A stretch of DNA of 64,000 nucleotides from Actinacidiphila bryophytorum (GCF_016916835.1 NZ_JAFFIX010000030.1:23142-87141), one strand, 5' to 3'. Numbered from the stretch's first letter, positions 43,856-52,640 are shown. Program-made: numbers and translations. Notes: generated from the sequence alone by a model not told the origin.

Positions 43856-44413
43856 GTGGGCGAGATCGAGGACGCACTGCGGCGCGCGGCCGCCAACACC
43901 GCGACCCGCCCGATCCCGAAGTCCGCGGGCGCGCGGATGCGCTTCCTGGTGAAGGCCGAGCGCGGCTCGACCCGCGCGGTGGCAGCGCGCCTCGGCATCA
44001 CCCAGCGCACGGTCGAGCGCTACGTCAAGGGCACCCTGCTGCGCCCGCGCCCGGAACTGGCCGCCCGCCTGGAGGCCGAAGTGCGCCGTGCCTGGCAGCC
44101 CAGGGTCCAGCAGCGGGCGAAGAAGCAGGCCGCCACGGCCACGGGCATCGTGATCGAGACCCGGGCGCGCTTCGGCTTCACCGCGGCCCCCGGCAGCACC
44201 GACGACGCCCGCCTGCGCCGCGTCACCCAGCACCTCCCCCCGTCCTACGCGGCCCGCCTCTTCGACGCCCAGGCGGCAGGCGCGACCGAGCAGCAGCTGC
44301 GCCAGATCGCGGCCGAGGGCCTCCAGGAGGCCTACTTCAAGGACCACGGCCGCCGCGCCCACGACCTGTCGGTCGAGTTCACCGACATCGACTACGTCGA
44401 ACTGGACTTCTGA
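43856..44413 (+). CDS. tpg: Telomere terminal protein Tpg
   Basis: The 185-residue protein matches Tpg length (~184). It has a basic HTH-like region (RAVAARLGITQRTVERYVKGTLLRP), a Lys/Arg segment RVQQRAKKQAATATGIVI, and ends ARLFDAQAAGATEQQLRQIA ... LSVEFTDIDYVELDF. Tpg is covalently attached to the 5' ends of linear streptomycete replicons and primes end patching. It follows tap in one operon with a GTG start. Confidence 0.95.
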   Translation: MGEIEDALRRAAANTATRPIPKSAGARMRFLVKAERGSTRAVAARLGITQRTVERYVKGTLLRPRPELAARLEAEVRRAWQPRVQQRAKKQAATATGIVIETRARFGFTAAPGSTDDARLRRVTQHLPPSYAARLFDAQAAGATEQQLRQIAAEGLQEAYFKDHGRRAHDLSVEFTDIDYVELDF

Positions 44414-44453
44414 TCCGGCCGCGAGGCCGGTGGTGGAGGGCCGGCCGGCCCGT

Positions 44454-44487
44454 GACCTGCTGCCCGCCGTGCCGCGGGCAGCAGGTC
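44454..44487. terminator. Very strong bidirectional terminator after tpg
   Basis: GACCTGCTGCCCGC (44454-44467) pairs perfectly with GCGGGCAGCAGGTC (44474-44487) over a 6-base loop. It separates tpg from the convergent glycosyltransferase gene. Confidence 0.85.
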
Positions 44488-44503
44488 GGCGCGAAGGCGG
44501 GAG

Positions 44504-45721
44504 TCAGCGGCCGACCGCGCCTCCGGCGGCGGTTTCGAGCAGGAGTTTCGCGCCCACCTCTGCCCCGTCGGTGTGCATGCTGCCCGCCACGGCCCGCGCC
44601 CGGGCGAGGGTGCGGGGGCTGAGGGCGGTGGCCAGCGCCGCCGTCAGGGACTCGGTGGTCGGCGTCGGGCCGTCGTGCGCGGCACCGATGCCCAGGTCGG
44701 CGACCCGCGCGGCCCAGTACGGGTTGTCCACCGCCTGCGGCACCACCACCTGCGGCGCCCCGGCCTGGGCGGCGATCGTCGTGGTGCCCGCGCCGCCGTG
44801 GTGCATGACCGCGGCCACCCTGCCGAACAGCACCTGCAGATTGGCCTCGCCGACGACGAAGCAGTCGGCCCCGTCATCGATCCTGGCCAGCTCCGCCCAG
44901 CCGCGCCCGACGATCGCCCGGCGCCCGTGCGCACGGATCGCCCCGATCGACACCTTCGCGGCGTCCGCCGCGACCTCCTGGGTGCTGCCGAAGCCGACGA
45001 AGACCGGCGGCGTACCCGCGTCGAGGAAGGCCAGCAGGTCGTCCGCCAGCAGGCGTTCGTCCGGCTGGATCCACGCACCCGTGTGCACGACGTCGAGATC
45101 AGGGGTCTCCGGCCACGGGCCGAGAACCGGGTCGGAGGCCAGCCACGGCCGGCGGGTGAAAGCGAAGTCGTAGGCGTTCTCCACCGGCGGCAGCCCGACC
45201 GAGGCGCGGTGGTTGTTGAGCGCCTCGCCGTACAGCGAGGTGAGGGTCTGGGCGTGCAGGTCCCACAGCGCCCGGTTGTCGGTCACTCCCGGCGGGTGTG
45301 TCTGGCCAGGCAGCAGGAGCGGCGGCGGTTGGTGGTGCGTCCGCAGGATGAGCGGACTGAAGGTCGCGTACACATAAGGGATGCCGAGCTTCTCGGCCGC
45401 CGACCGCGAGGAGAAGTGGGCAAGGCCGGTCGCAAGGAGGACGTCGCAGCCCTCGGCGGCCGCGACGACCGTGTCGTACTGCGCGGCCAGTTCGGCCGCG
45501 CGCTGGGCGGCCTGCGACTCCTGCGACGGCTCGGAGAGCGCGACCTTCGGCTTGCCGACGGTCACCACTTCCACGTCGACCCTGCCCAGCAGCTCGGCGA
45601 AGACCTCGTCAGGGGACACGCAGATTCGCACCTGCGCGCCGAGTTCGCGTAATCGCGCCGCGAGCGCCGCCAGCGGTTCGACATCGCCGCGTGATCCGTA
45701 CGTCGACAACAACACACGCAT
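44504..45721 (-). CDS. GT1-family glycosyltransferase (GT-B, UGT-like)
   Basis: The 405-residue protein begins RVLLSTYGSRGDVEPLAALA, the classic start of sterol/macrolide-type glycosyltransferases, and has a C-terminal donor-binding region FVGFGSTQE ... VMHHGGAGTTTIAAQAGAPQVVVP. It probably transfers a sugar nucleotide to a small lipophilic acceptor. No biosynthetic cluster is adjacent, so it may act in detoxification or tailoring. Confidence 0.9.
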   Translation of the reverse strand: MRVLLSTYGSRGDVEPLAALAARLRELGAQVRICVSPDEVFAELLGRVDVEVVTVGKPKVALSEPSQESQAAQRAAELAAQYDTVVAAAEGCDVLLATGLAHFSSRSAAEKLGIPYVYATFSPLILRTHHQPPPLLLPGQTHPPGVTDNRALWDLHAQTLTSLYGEALNNHRASVGLPPVENAYDFAFTRRPWLASDPVLGPWPETPDLDVVHTGAWIQPDERLLADDLLAFLDAGTPPVFVGFGSTQEVAADAAKVSIGAIRAHGRRAIVGRGWAELARIDDGADCFVVGEANLQVLFGRVAAVMHHGGAGTTTIAAQAGAPQVVVPQAVDNPYWAARVADLGIGAAHDGPTPTTESLTAALATALSPRTLARARAVAGSMHTDGAEVGAKLLLETAAGGAVGR

Positions 45722-45846
45722 TCTGCAACTCCTGTCTTGTCAGGTAACAGCTCTCCCGGCAATTCTGCTGTCCGAGGAGGGCCTTGCGGCAAGTCCCCCG
45801 AGGCGCTGTACGTTGGCAACTGCGCAGGACTGCGGGGGTGGTGCGG

Positions 45847-46272
45847 ATGGACGCCGAGGTGGCGGCGCTCGCTGCGGCGGGCGCCACGGCGGTCGTGGAG
45901 CAGATGGCGGGCGACGCGTGGGCGCAGGTACGCGACCGGGTGGTGGCGTTCTTCGCCCGCCGCGGCGGCGAGGAGACGGCGGTCGAGGGGGAGTTGGAGA
46001 CCTCCCGCGAGGAACTGCCCGCCGTGGGCCAGGCGGACGTCGAGGCCATGTGGCGTATCCGGCTGCGCCGCGCCCTGGCGGCCGACCCCTCCGCCGCCGC
46101 CGAACTGCGCGCCATCCTCGACGACCTGCCCCCCGGCGGCTCAGGCCAGCGCACGGGGGACGTCCACAACGTGATCAGCGGCGGCGTCCAGCACGGCCCG
46201 GTGATCCAGGCGGGCAATGTGGGCCCGGTGACCTTCGGGGCGCCCGAGCCCCGCGACTCCACCCAGGACTGA
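45847..46272 (+). CDS. Small protein with NLR-type N-terminal module and HNxISG tail motif
   Basis: The 141-residue protein starts MDAEVAALAAAGATAVVEQM AGDAWAQVRDRVVAFFARRGG (shown split), resembling the first 40 residues of the NTPase at 27337. It then has an acidic helical middle and the C-terminal segment DVHNVISGGVQHGPVIQAGN followed by VGPVTFG. This motif occurs in many actinobacterial signalling and NLR-linked proteins. It lacks an NTPase. A plausible role is adaptor or inhibitor in such a system (inference). Confidence 0.72.
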   Translation: MDAEVAALAAAGATAVVEQMAGDAWAQVRDRVVAFFARRGGEETAVEGELETSREELPAVGQADVEAMWRIRLRRALAADPSAAAELRAILDDLPPGGSGQRTGDVHNVISGGVQHGPVIQAGNVGPVTFGAPEPRDSTQD

Positions 46273-46335
46273 GCCACCCGCCCGACGACCCGTACGGCCG
46301 ATGCCGCTCACCGCGCACGAGGTGTCCCCCGGGCG

Positions 46336-46768
46336 TCACCCGGGCGGCCCGGACCTTTCGGGATTCCTGACCGCGTCCTGCCGGCCCTGGCCGCCGGCCC
46401 AGGCGGCGAGCATCCGCAGGGCCTCGTCCGAGGGCGACCCGGGATCGGCGAGGAAGACGAACAGCGTCTGGTCCGGGTCGTCGGGGAAGGTCAGCGCCTC
46501 GGTGCGCAGGGTCAGCCGGCCCGCGACCGGATGCCGCAGCGATTTCACGTCGTGGCCCGCCCTGACCACCTTGTGGCGGGCCCACCAGCGGCGGAAGGTC
46601 TCACTCTTCATGGACAGCTCACCCACCAGCTCGGCGGTCCGCGTGTCGTCGGGATGCCGGGCGGCGTCCATCCGCAGGATGCCGACGAAGACCGCGGCGA
46701 CGGTCTCCCAGCTGTCGGCGAACAGCGAGCGCGCGGTCTCGTCGAGCATGACCCAGCGGGCGGCGTTA
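46336..46768 (-). pseudogene. C-terminal fragment of an XRE/MmyB-type regulator
   Basis: The segment reads NAARWVMLDETARSLFADSW ETVAAVFVGILRMDAARHPDD ... ELSMKSETFRRWWARHKV ... LRHPVAGRLTLRTEAL, i.e. the C-terminal half of the MmyB ligand-binding domain. The N-terminal HTH and first part of the ligand domain are missing. The reading frame continues into meaningless sequence beyond 46768, exactly where a broken SDR begins on the other strand. This marks a deletion that removed the start of both genes. Confidence 0.8.
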
Positions 46769-47283
46769 CCAACGTGCTGGCCAACCTCACGGTCCTGCGC
46801 GCCGCGCTGCCCGCGCTGCGCGCCTCGCAGGGCCGCGTCCTGCAGACCTCCTCGCTGATCGGCCAGTTCGCCTGGCCGTCCGCCGGCCTGTACGCCGCCT
46901 CCAAGGCCGCCGTGGAGCTGTTCAGCGAGGCGCTCGCGCAGGAGCTGGCGCCGACCGGCGTCAAGGTGACGATCAACGAACCTGGAGTCTTCGCCACGGA
47001 GTTCGCCTCCAGCCTGCACGTCGTGGCCCCCGACGAGGTCTACGCACCGACCGTCGGCGCCTTCCTGGCCCACTTCGCCGCCCTCCCGCCGGAGGCGTTC
47101 GGCGACCCCGCAGCAGTGGCGGACGCGATCATGGCCGTCAGCGCCCTGGAGACCCCACCGCTGCGCCTGGCGGTGGGAGCCGACGCCGTCGAGCACATCC
47201 GCGCCTCCCTCCAGGCCCGCCTGGACGAACTGGCCCGCTGGGCGTCCTTCCCGCCGCTCCCGGAGGCCCCGGCCCGCCCCTGA
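46768..47283 (+). pseudogene. C-terminal fragment of an SDR oxidoreductase
   Basis: From TNVLANLTVLRAALPALRAS onward this is the second half of a short-chain dehydrogenase, including the catalytic YAASK (in GLYAASKAAVELFSEALAQE) and the region after it. The N-terminal GxxxGxG NAD(P) site is missing. The preceding codons belong to the antisense regulator fragment at 46336-46768. The pair was probably divergent before the deletion. Confidence 0.8.
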
Positions 47284-47417
47284 GTGCGCCGATCTCCGGG
47301 AACTTCGCGCTCCGGCGATGAGTTTCTCCGGCCGTTGCCGTCTGACCTGGTGACGCGAGCGCGCGCGGGCGGTGTGCCCGCTCGGCCGACGGCGACAGGA
47401 CAGGCAGGAGACCCAGG

Positions 47418-47630
47418 ATGAGCACCCCGGTGAAAGGCCCCGCGAGCTACTTCCCTTCGATCGAGAAGAAGTACGGCCGCCCGATCGCGGAGTGGACGGA
47501 CCTCATCCGTGCCTCGCCGCTGACCCGGCACATGGAGCTGGTCGCCTGGCTCACGTCGGAACACGGCCTGGGCCACGGCCACGCCAACGCCCTGGTCGCC
47601 CACACCCTCGCCCAGCCCCGCGGCAACTGA
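47418..47630 (+). CDS. DUF4287 domain protein
   Basis: This 70-residue protein reads KGPASYFPSIEKKYGRPIAEW then the conserved LVAWLTSEHGLGHGHANALVAHTLA, typical of the DUF4287 family. It has no known biochemical role. The ATG at 47418 follows GGCAGGAG. Confidence 0.85.
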   Translation: MSTPVKGPASYFPSIEKKYGRPIAEWTDLIRASPLTRHMELVAWLTSEHGLGHGHANALVAHTLAQPRGN

Positions 47631-47744
47631 CACGACGGCCAGGTCCGCCTCGGACCACGCGTACGGCGGCTACCGCCGGGGCCGGGCCGGGGTCAGAATG
47701 GCTACCGGCGCCGCGGGGCGGCGCGCAGCGGAACGGGGGACACG

Positions 47745-48500
47745 GTGGACGTACGTCTGGGTCTGACGGTGCAGGGCGCGGCGGGCGGGATGGCCGGCGG
47801 CCGCACGGGGGAGCCGCAGCCCGGGCCGCAACAGGCCGAGCACCGGCGGGAGATCGCCAGCCTGCTGGAGCAGGGGACGCAGGAGCGCGAGGCACGCGAG
47901 CTGGAAAGGTCGGAGGACTACTACTGGTCGGCTCTCGACCTGGCCATTCAGTACCGCTCCCGGCTGCAGGAGGGCTGGGCCTGGTACGGCCTCGGCTCCT
48001 GCCGCACCCGGCAGGACGACCACGGGACGGCACTGCGGTTCTTCACCCGGGCCGACCGCATCGCCGACGAGACGGGCGACAAGCACCTGAAGGCCTGGTG
48101 CCTGCACAATTTTGGTATCTGCCACCGCGAACGCGGCGACGTCCCGCTGGCCGAGGACTACTTCGAGCAGTGCGTGGAGATGGCCGAGGCCCACGGGTCC
48201 TACGGAGCCGCCGGGTGGACGCACCACCAGCTGGCGGAGCTGGCATGTGCGGAATCCGACCCCGCACGCGAGCAGCAGCACTACGCGGCTGCCGCACAGG
48301 CCGGCCTGGCCTCGGGTGACGACACCCTGGCCGGCTGGAGCCTGATCCACCTCGCCCGGTGCACGGAGGCCTCCGGCGACCTCCCGGCGGCGAACGAGAA
48401 GTACGCGCACGCCGCGAAGATCGGCACCCGCTCCAACCCGGATATCCTCCGCCAGGCCACAGACGGCCTCGCCAGAACCACCCCCGCGGACAGCGTCTGA
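47745..48500 (+). CDS. Tetratricopeptide repeat protein
   Basis: The 251-residue protein has about four TPR-like helix pairs from residue 60: WAWYGLGSCRTRQDDHGTALRFFTRADRIA, WCLHNFGICHRERGDVPLAEDYFEQCVEMA, and similar later ones. The N-terminal 35 residues are low complexity. There is no NTPase or effector domain. The GTG at 47745 follows a GGGGGA. It likely mediates protein binding. Confidence 0.75.
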   Translation: MDVRLGLTVQGAAGGMAGGRTGEPQPGPQQAEHRREIASLLEQGTQEREARELERSEDYYWSALDLAIQYRSRLQEGWAWYGLGSCRTRQDDHGTALRFFTRADRIADETGDKHLKAWCLHNFGICHRERGDVPLAEDYFEQCVEMAEAHGSYGAAGWTHHQLAELACAESDPAREQQHYAAAAQAGLASGDDTLAGWSLIHLARCTEASGDLPAANEKYAHAAKIGTRSNPDILRQATDGLARTTPADSV

Positions 48501-48554
48501 TGAGATGCGGTGCGGCCGTGCGGCCGGTGACAGCAAGTGCGGAGGGGCTGGGGC

Positions 48555-49165
48555 ATGGGGCTGGGGCGGCGGCTGTTCGTGGGGGGTTTCACCGCGGGAG
48601 CGGCGTCGGTGGCGGTCGGCGGAGTGGCGCCGGCGGCCGCGGACGACGGGGTGACGGTCTTTCCCGGTCAGGTCAGCGCGGAGGGATTCACCGCGGATTC
48701 CGATGTCAGGACAGGCTTCTTCAAGACCACCTCGGTCTCCGAGCACGCGGTGACGGTCTACCAGGCCGGCGAATCCGGCTCGGGCGCGGCGCTGAACGTC
48801 ATCTCCGACAATCCGGGCACGTCGGCGGTGTATGTGCGGGGCGTGGAGTCCGGCCGCGGGTCGGTGGAGATCGCCCACGTGGGTCGTGCGGACGGGTCGG
48901 ACGCGTCGGCCTCGGGGCTCTCGATCGACCTGCAGACGGCAGGCACAGCGGCGCAGGGCATCTTCGTGACCGCGACACAGGGGCCGACGTCCAGCAGCCC
49001 GGTGCACCGGCCGGCCTGCTGGTCGGGGGCGTCGTCCGTATCGGGGACGCCGCCGCGGCACCGGCAGGCGGCGACGCGGCAGGAGGCGGGGCGCTCTACG
49101 CGGCGGGCGGCGCCCTGATGTGGCGCGGCTCGAACGGCACCGTCACCCGCATCGCACCGGCCTGA
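48555..49165 (+). pseudogene. Secreted repeat-type protein with a frameshift
   Basis: The start MGLGRRLFVGGFTAGAASVA is a signal peptide with a twin-Arg-like pair, after GGAGGGG. The body has beta-type repeats to about 48990. There the frame changes: the first frame ends at 49118 in nonsense, while the next frame continues with LLVGGVVRIGDAAAAPAGGD AAGGGALYAAGGALMWRGS NGTVTRIA (shown in parts), the usual end of this protein type. A single-base indel at about 48985-49010 explains it. It may be a real mutation or an assembly error. Confidence 0.65.
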
Positions 49166-49179
49166 GCGGGGGGGCGGGC

Positions 49180-49347
49180 ATGGAGCTGACCCCTGAGGAA
49201 CTGGTGGCGGAGTTCCAGGACGCGGTGGTGGAGCTGGACTTCGCGCGTAAGCGCATCGTGCTGCTGGAGGCCGAGGCCACCGCGCTGCGGGCGCGTCTGG
49301 CGGAGGGCCGGGAGGAGGACCTGGACCCGGCGAACGGGGAGGGCTGA
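49180..49347 (+). CDS. Short coiled-coil protein
   Basis: The 55-residue product (MELTPEELVAEFQDAVVELD followed by FARKRIVLLEAEATALRARLAEGREED) is one acidic/basic heptad helix. The ATG at 49180 is 14 bases after the end of the preceding secreted-protein frame, so they may be linked. No family was recognised. Confidence 0.6.
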   Translation: MELTPEELVAEFQDAVVELDFARKRIVLLEAEATALRARLAEGREEDLDPANGEG

Positions 49348-49362
49348 ACCCGCCCTGCCGGG

Positions 49363-50016
49363 TCAGCCCTCCGGCGTGATGCCGAGGACGGGCAGGCACT
49401 CGGCGACGTTGCCGAGCTGGATGTCGTCGCGCCGGTTGCGCTCCCACACCTCGCGGGTGAGCCGCCACCGCTGGATCTGCGCGGGCTGGCCGCGGCGGCT
49501 GTCCCAGTCGGTGCCGTTGCGCTCGTAACCCAGGCGCTGGGAGACGCGGTTGGACGGTGCGTTGTCGGTGAAGGCGTCGCTGCCCGCCTCCCGCGCGCCG
49601 AGCCCGGCGAAGGCCAGATGCAGGATCGCCGCCCGCATCTCCGAGCCGAGCCCCTGCCCCCGGCGGCCGGGCGCGAGCCAGGAGAAGCTGGACACGGTGC
49701 CGAACCGCGTGAAGTCCGTGGCGATGAGGTCCTGCATGCCGACTGCCTCACCGTCGACCAGCACGGCGAAGTACAGCCGCCAGGCGTCCGGACTCATCCG
49801 CGACCGCCCGCCCCAGATCCCGCGCATCCACCGCCACTCGCGCTCGGGGCTGTCGGCGTAGAAGGAGATCGGGTCGTCGAACGGCCACGGCTCCGCGTCG
49901 GCGATCCCGCCCCGCACGATCGGCACGAGCCGCTCCAGCAACTCGTCACTCGCACCGGCCAGCGTCAGCCGCGGTGTGCGGATCTCGACGTTCAACGGCG
50001 GATAGGTAAAGGCCAC
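49363..50016 (-). CDS. GNAT-family N-acetyltransferase
   Basis: The 217-residue protein shows RTPRLTLAGASDELLERLVP at the start and the acetyl-CoA loop SWLAPGRRGQGLGSEMRAAIL (about 112-132), with a DNAPSNRVSQRLGYERNGT end motif. That is the RimJ/RimL-like branch. The substrate is unknown. It is convergent with the small coiled-coil gene. Confidence 0.87.
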   Translation of the reverse strand: MAFTYPPLNVEIRTPRLTLAGASDELLERLVPIVRGGIADAEPWPFDDPISFYADSPEREWRWMRGIWGGRSRMSPDAWRLYFAVLVDGEAVGMQDLIATDFTRFGTVSSFSWLAPGRRGQGLGSEMRAAILHLAFAGLGAREAGSDAFTDNAPSNRVSQRLGYERNGTDWDSRRGQPAQIQRWRLTREVWERNRRDDIQLGNVAECLPVLGITPEG

Positions 50017-50277
50017 CCCGGGACGCTAGCCAGTCCACCACCCCCACCGCACCCGGTTTTTCCCGCGGGCCGCGGATCGGGTGGGTGCATCGTCGTGGCC
50101 GCTGTCGGTCGACGGCCTGCTGGTGCCGGCTACCATCGTACCGCGTCTGGCGTGGCGTCGGTCCTCCTCGCCGGGTGGCCGAGACGAGCCTGGGCCGCAC
50201 GCCGACCGGCGCGGAGTCGGACCGGGCTGCCGGTACGAACAACTACGGTCGAGCAGTCCTTGCTCGCTGGCGCCGTG

Positions 50278-50385
50278 GGTCCTTTCGATCCAGGTCACGA
50301 TGGCGATCCGCAGTTCCTGGCGGGTGGTCCGTTGCCGGGGGTCGAGGACGCCCTTCTGCAGGAGGCTGGAGGAGGACTCCACGCT
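50278..50385 (-). pseudogene. Relic of an IS3-family transposase (OrfB C-terminal part)
   Basis: The minus-strand peptide VESSSSLLQKGVLDPRQRTT RQELRIAIVTWIERT resembles the ESFFxLLQKNVLDxxRWxTRxELRxAIxxWIExT region of streptomycete IS3-type transposases. The upstream DDE portion and the downstream end (usually YHRRRRQxALG) are missing or scrambled. The whole stretch from 50017 to 50416 otherwise has no gene. Confidence 0.55.
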
Positions 50386-50416
50386 CAGATGGCGGGACCA
50401 GTACTGTCCCAAGGTG

Positions 50417-51022
50417 ATGAAGCCGGATGGGATGAAGCTGGGGATCGAAGCAGCGCGCCTTCTCGCCGCTGCGGACTGCTGCGAGACAGCGCCGGGACTG
50501 AGTGAGATCGAGTTCCAGCGTATTGAGCAGGAGTACGGCATCGAGTTTGCCGACGACCACCGGGCTTTCCTGGCGTCGGGATTGCCGGTCAGTCAGCCGC
50601 CCGAAGAGGGGGACACGTGGGAGAAGCCGTGGCCGGACTGGCGCAACGGCGACCCCGAAGGACTCCGAGAGCGGCTTGAGTGGCCCGTGGAGGGCGTTGC
50701 CCTGTCGGTCCGACGCGGCTACTGGCATCCGAGCTGGGGGCAGCGTCCGGAGGATGCCGACGAGGCCCTTCGGCAAGCTCAGGCGCTGCTTGCCCGGGTC
50801 CCCAAGCTCGTTCCCGTCTACGGGCATCGCTTTCTCCCTGCCGGCCATGGCTCCCACGGCCACCCGGTTCTCTCGGTGTGGGGCACCGACATGATCTGTT
50901 ACGGCAATGACCTGGTCGACTACGTCAACCACGAGTTCGACGATTTCGACGCCCACACCCCCGACGACTGGCGCCCGCAGGCGACCGTCTCGTTCTGGCG
51001 GGATTTCCTGCCCAGGACCTGA
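50417..51022 (+). CDS. SMI1/KNR4 (SUKH) family protein
   Basis: The ~201-residue protein has the SUKH start GLSEIEFQRIEQEYGIEFADDHRAFLASGLP and later WPVEGVALSVRR ... VPVYGHRFLPA ... PVLSVWGTDMICYGNDLVDYVNHEF. The latter is typical of one large streptomycete SUKH subgroup. SUKH proteins are often immunity proteins of contact-dependent toxins; no toxin is adjacent. The start could be 50417 or the ATG at 50432. Confidence 0.82.
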   Translation: MKPDGMKLGIEAARLLAAADCCETAPGLSEIEFQRIEQEYGIEFADDHRAFLASGLPVSQPPEEGDTWEKPWPDWRNGDPEGLRERLEWPVEGVALSVRRGYWHPSWGQRPEDADEALRQAQALLARVPKLVPVYGHRFLPAGHGSHGHPVLSVWGTDMICYGNDLVDYVNHEFDDFDAHTPDDWRPQATVSFWRDFLPRT

Positions 51023-51800
51023 TCTCGCGGCGGCGACCGTCCCGAACGCGCGGTCGACTCACAACGGGCCTGCCGCGGTCGGTGGAACGTCGGCCGGGCG
51101 CTCGCAGTGCCGGTCGGCGAAGGTTTCCGCGCCTGCAGGCAGCAGCCGTCAGGTTCGCCCTCGCCCCACGGCGCTCGGCGCTCGGCGCCAGGGTGAGGAT
51201 CTGGCGGAGGCATCGGGGACGAGGAACCTGGTCCGGTGCGGTCAGGGCGCCCCGTGGACCGCACCGGGGGCACCGGCGCATGGCGCAGACGGGTGAGGGG
51301 TTCGAGGCGGGGTGCACCGCGGCGGCGCCGCGCCCGCCGTGCAGCTTCTATCCGCTCTGCAGGCCGTTAGGGCTCCGGGTCGGCCGGCCCAGGGGCGTGC
51401 CGGGCCGGGGCTGGTGTGGAGTCCGCGCAGGCTGGAGGCGGGTTCGGTCCGCAAGCGAGCCGGGTGGCGGACTTTTCAACCACGGATGGCGCAATTGCGC
51501 CAAGTGGGGTATTTCGGCCGTGTTCGGGATGATGGCGCCACAATCCTCGCACCCGTTCCCGTGCTGGTCAGGGCCGCCCTTCTACCCGCTGGTCCAACCT
51601 GGCGGCAATCGTGCGGGTTGGGCGGGTACGCCCGGGTGGACGGAGGATGAATTCCCAGGTTGCAGGAGGTGTGCGGAAGCGGACCGGACCGCCTGGCAGG
51701 TGGTGGCCATGGTGACCGGATTGGGGGCTGCGGCGATCTTCGCCACCTCACATAGTGGATGCCGCCGCTGGATGTCCCGGCGGCATCGAGGGGGAATTCC
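51023..51800. other. Non-coding or decayed stretch
   Basis: This 778-base interval has no ORF with consistent third-position GC bias or recognisable domain on either strand. Base composition is less skewed than in genes nearby, and stop-free frames here look like chance. It may be decayed sequence. Confidence 0.5.
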
Positions 51801-52334
51801 ATGCGTTTCATGCGGAGAGCGGCTCTTGCCCTGACCGGTGCTGTGCTGGCGGGGGGCCTGGCCATCGTGACGTCCGTCCCGGCGTCCGCCGCGACAGGAC
51901 AGAGGACGACCGCGGCTACGTCCAGTTCGACCCGGGCCGGCACCGCGTCGCCGGCGGCGACCTCGTGCCCGACCGAGGGGCAGCGCTTCAAGTACCCCGA
52001 CTACGCCACCGTCTACCTGGTGGGCCCGAACCACGTCGTGTACTACTTCCCGGACGCCTCGGACTACAGCGGGCTGTGGAGCAGCTACTCCGGCATCGTC
52101 ACCTACAGCGCGAGCGTCCTCAACAGCTGCCTCACCGGCCAGGTCCACCCGATGTACGCCCCGGACCTGGTCAAGGTGACGGGCAACCCGGCCGTTTACA
52201 TCTGGGACTCGTACTTCGGCTACTACCGCTGGATCACGAGCCAGAGCGTCTTCGACAAGTACGGCTTCTCGTCGTCCAAGATCAAGACATACGACCTCGT
52301 CTACCCGGTCGGCACCAGCAACTACTGGGACTAG
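51801..52334 (+). CDS. Secreted protein with beta-propeller-like repeats, function unknown
   Basis: The 177-residue precursor has a signal peptide RFMRRAALALTGAVLAGGLA IVTSVPASA (shown split; cleavage near ASA-A). The mature part has two short similar units: VYLVGPNHVVYYFPDASDYS and VYIWDSYFGYYRWITSQSVF, each pairing an aromatic strand with a following phrase about position. The ATG at 51801 follows GAGGGGGA. It ends before a strong terminator. Confidence 0.78.
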   Translation: MRFMRRAALALTGAVLAGGLAIVTSVPASAATGQRTTAATSSSTRAGTASPAATSCPTEGQRFKYPDYATVYLVGPNHVVYYFPDASDYSGLWSSYSGIVTYSASVLNSCLTGQVHPMYAPDLVKVTGNPAVYIWDSYFGYYRWITSQSVFDKYGFSSSKIKTYDLVYPVGTSNYWD

Positions 52335-52409
52335 GGCCGTTTCTCACCGAACTCCGGATCGTCCGCCCCCGGGCGCCTTCTCACCCCGGGAGCACACGGC
52401 GGCACATAA

Positions 52410-52450
52410 GGGCCGGGCACGGACCCCACGACGGGGTCCGTGCCCGGCCC
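52410..52450 (+). terminator. Strong terminator after the secreted protein gene
   Basis: GGGCCGGGCACGGACCCC (52410-52427) pairs perfectly with its complement at 52433-52450 around ACGAC. An 18-base perfect stem, 76 bases after the stop. Confidence 0.85.
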
Positions 52451-52464
52451 GTTGCCGTGCTGCC

Positions 52465-52640
52465 CTACCAGCGCATGCCGAGCTTGTACGGCGCCCCGTC
52501 GGCTTCTTCGATGCGCTTGCGGGGCGCCTTCAGGTGGCCTCGCGGGCGTGGAACTGGCGGGCGGCCCGCAGGTACGCGGCCCATTTGCCGTGGCCTCGCC
52601 CCGCTGGGTCGGCACGGAGGCGCCGGCCTCGACGAGGTTG
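52465..52640 (-). pseudogene. Relic of a helicase-associated-domain protein
   Basis: On the minus strand, KWAAYLRAARQFHARE continues after a one-base shift as GHLKAPRKRIEEADGAPYKLG MRW (split), fitting the pfam 'helicase associated domain' repeat (W...L....y....G...vP...). Only one unit remains. The region 52335-52965 holds no intact gene. Helicase genes with such repeats are common near streptomycete chromosome ends and on plasmids. Confidence 0.4.

Noticed and set aside
51082..51834. 250-codon plus-strand frame in the 51-52 kb gap
   Set aside because: No motif, Cys/Trp-rich and no coding bias; it runs into the start of the secreted protein gene in another frame.
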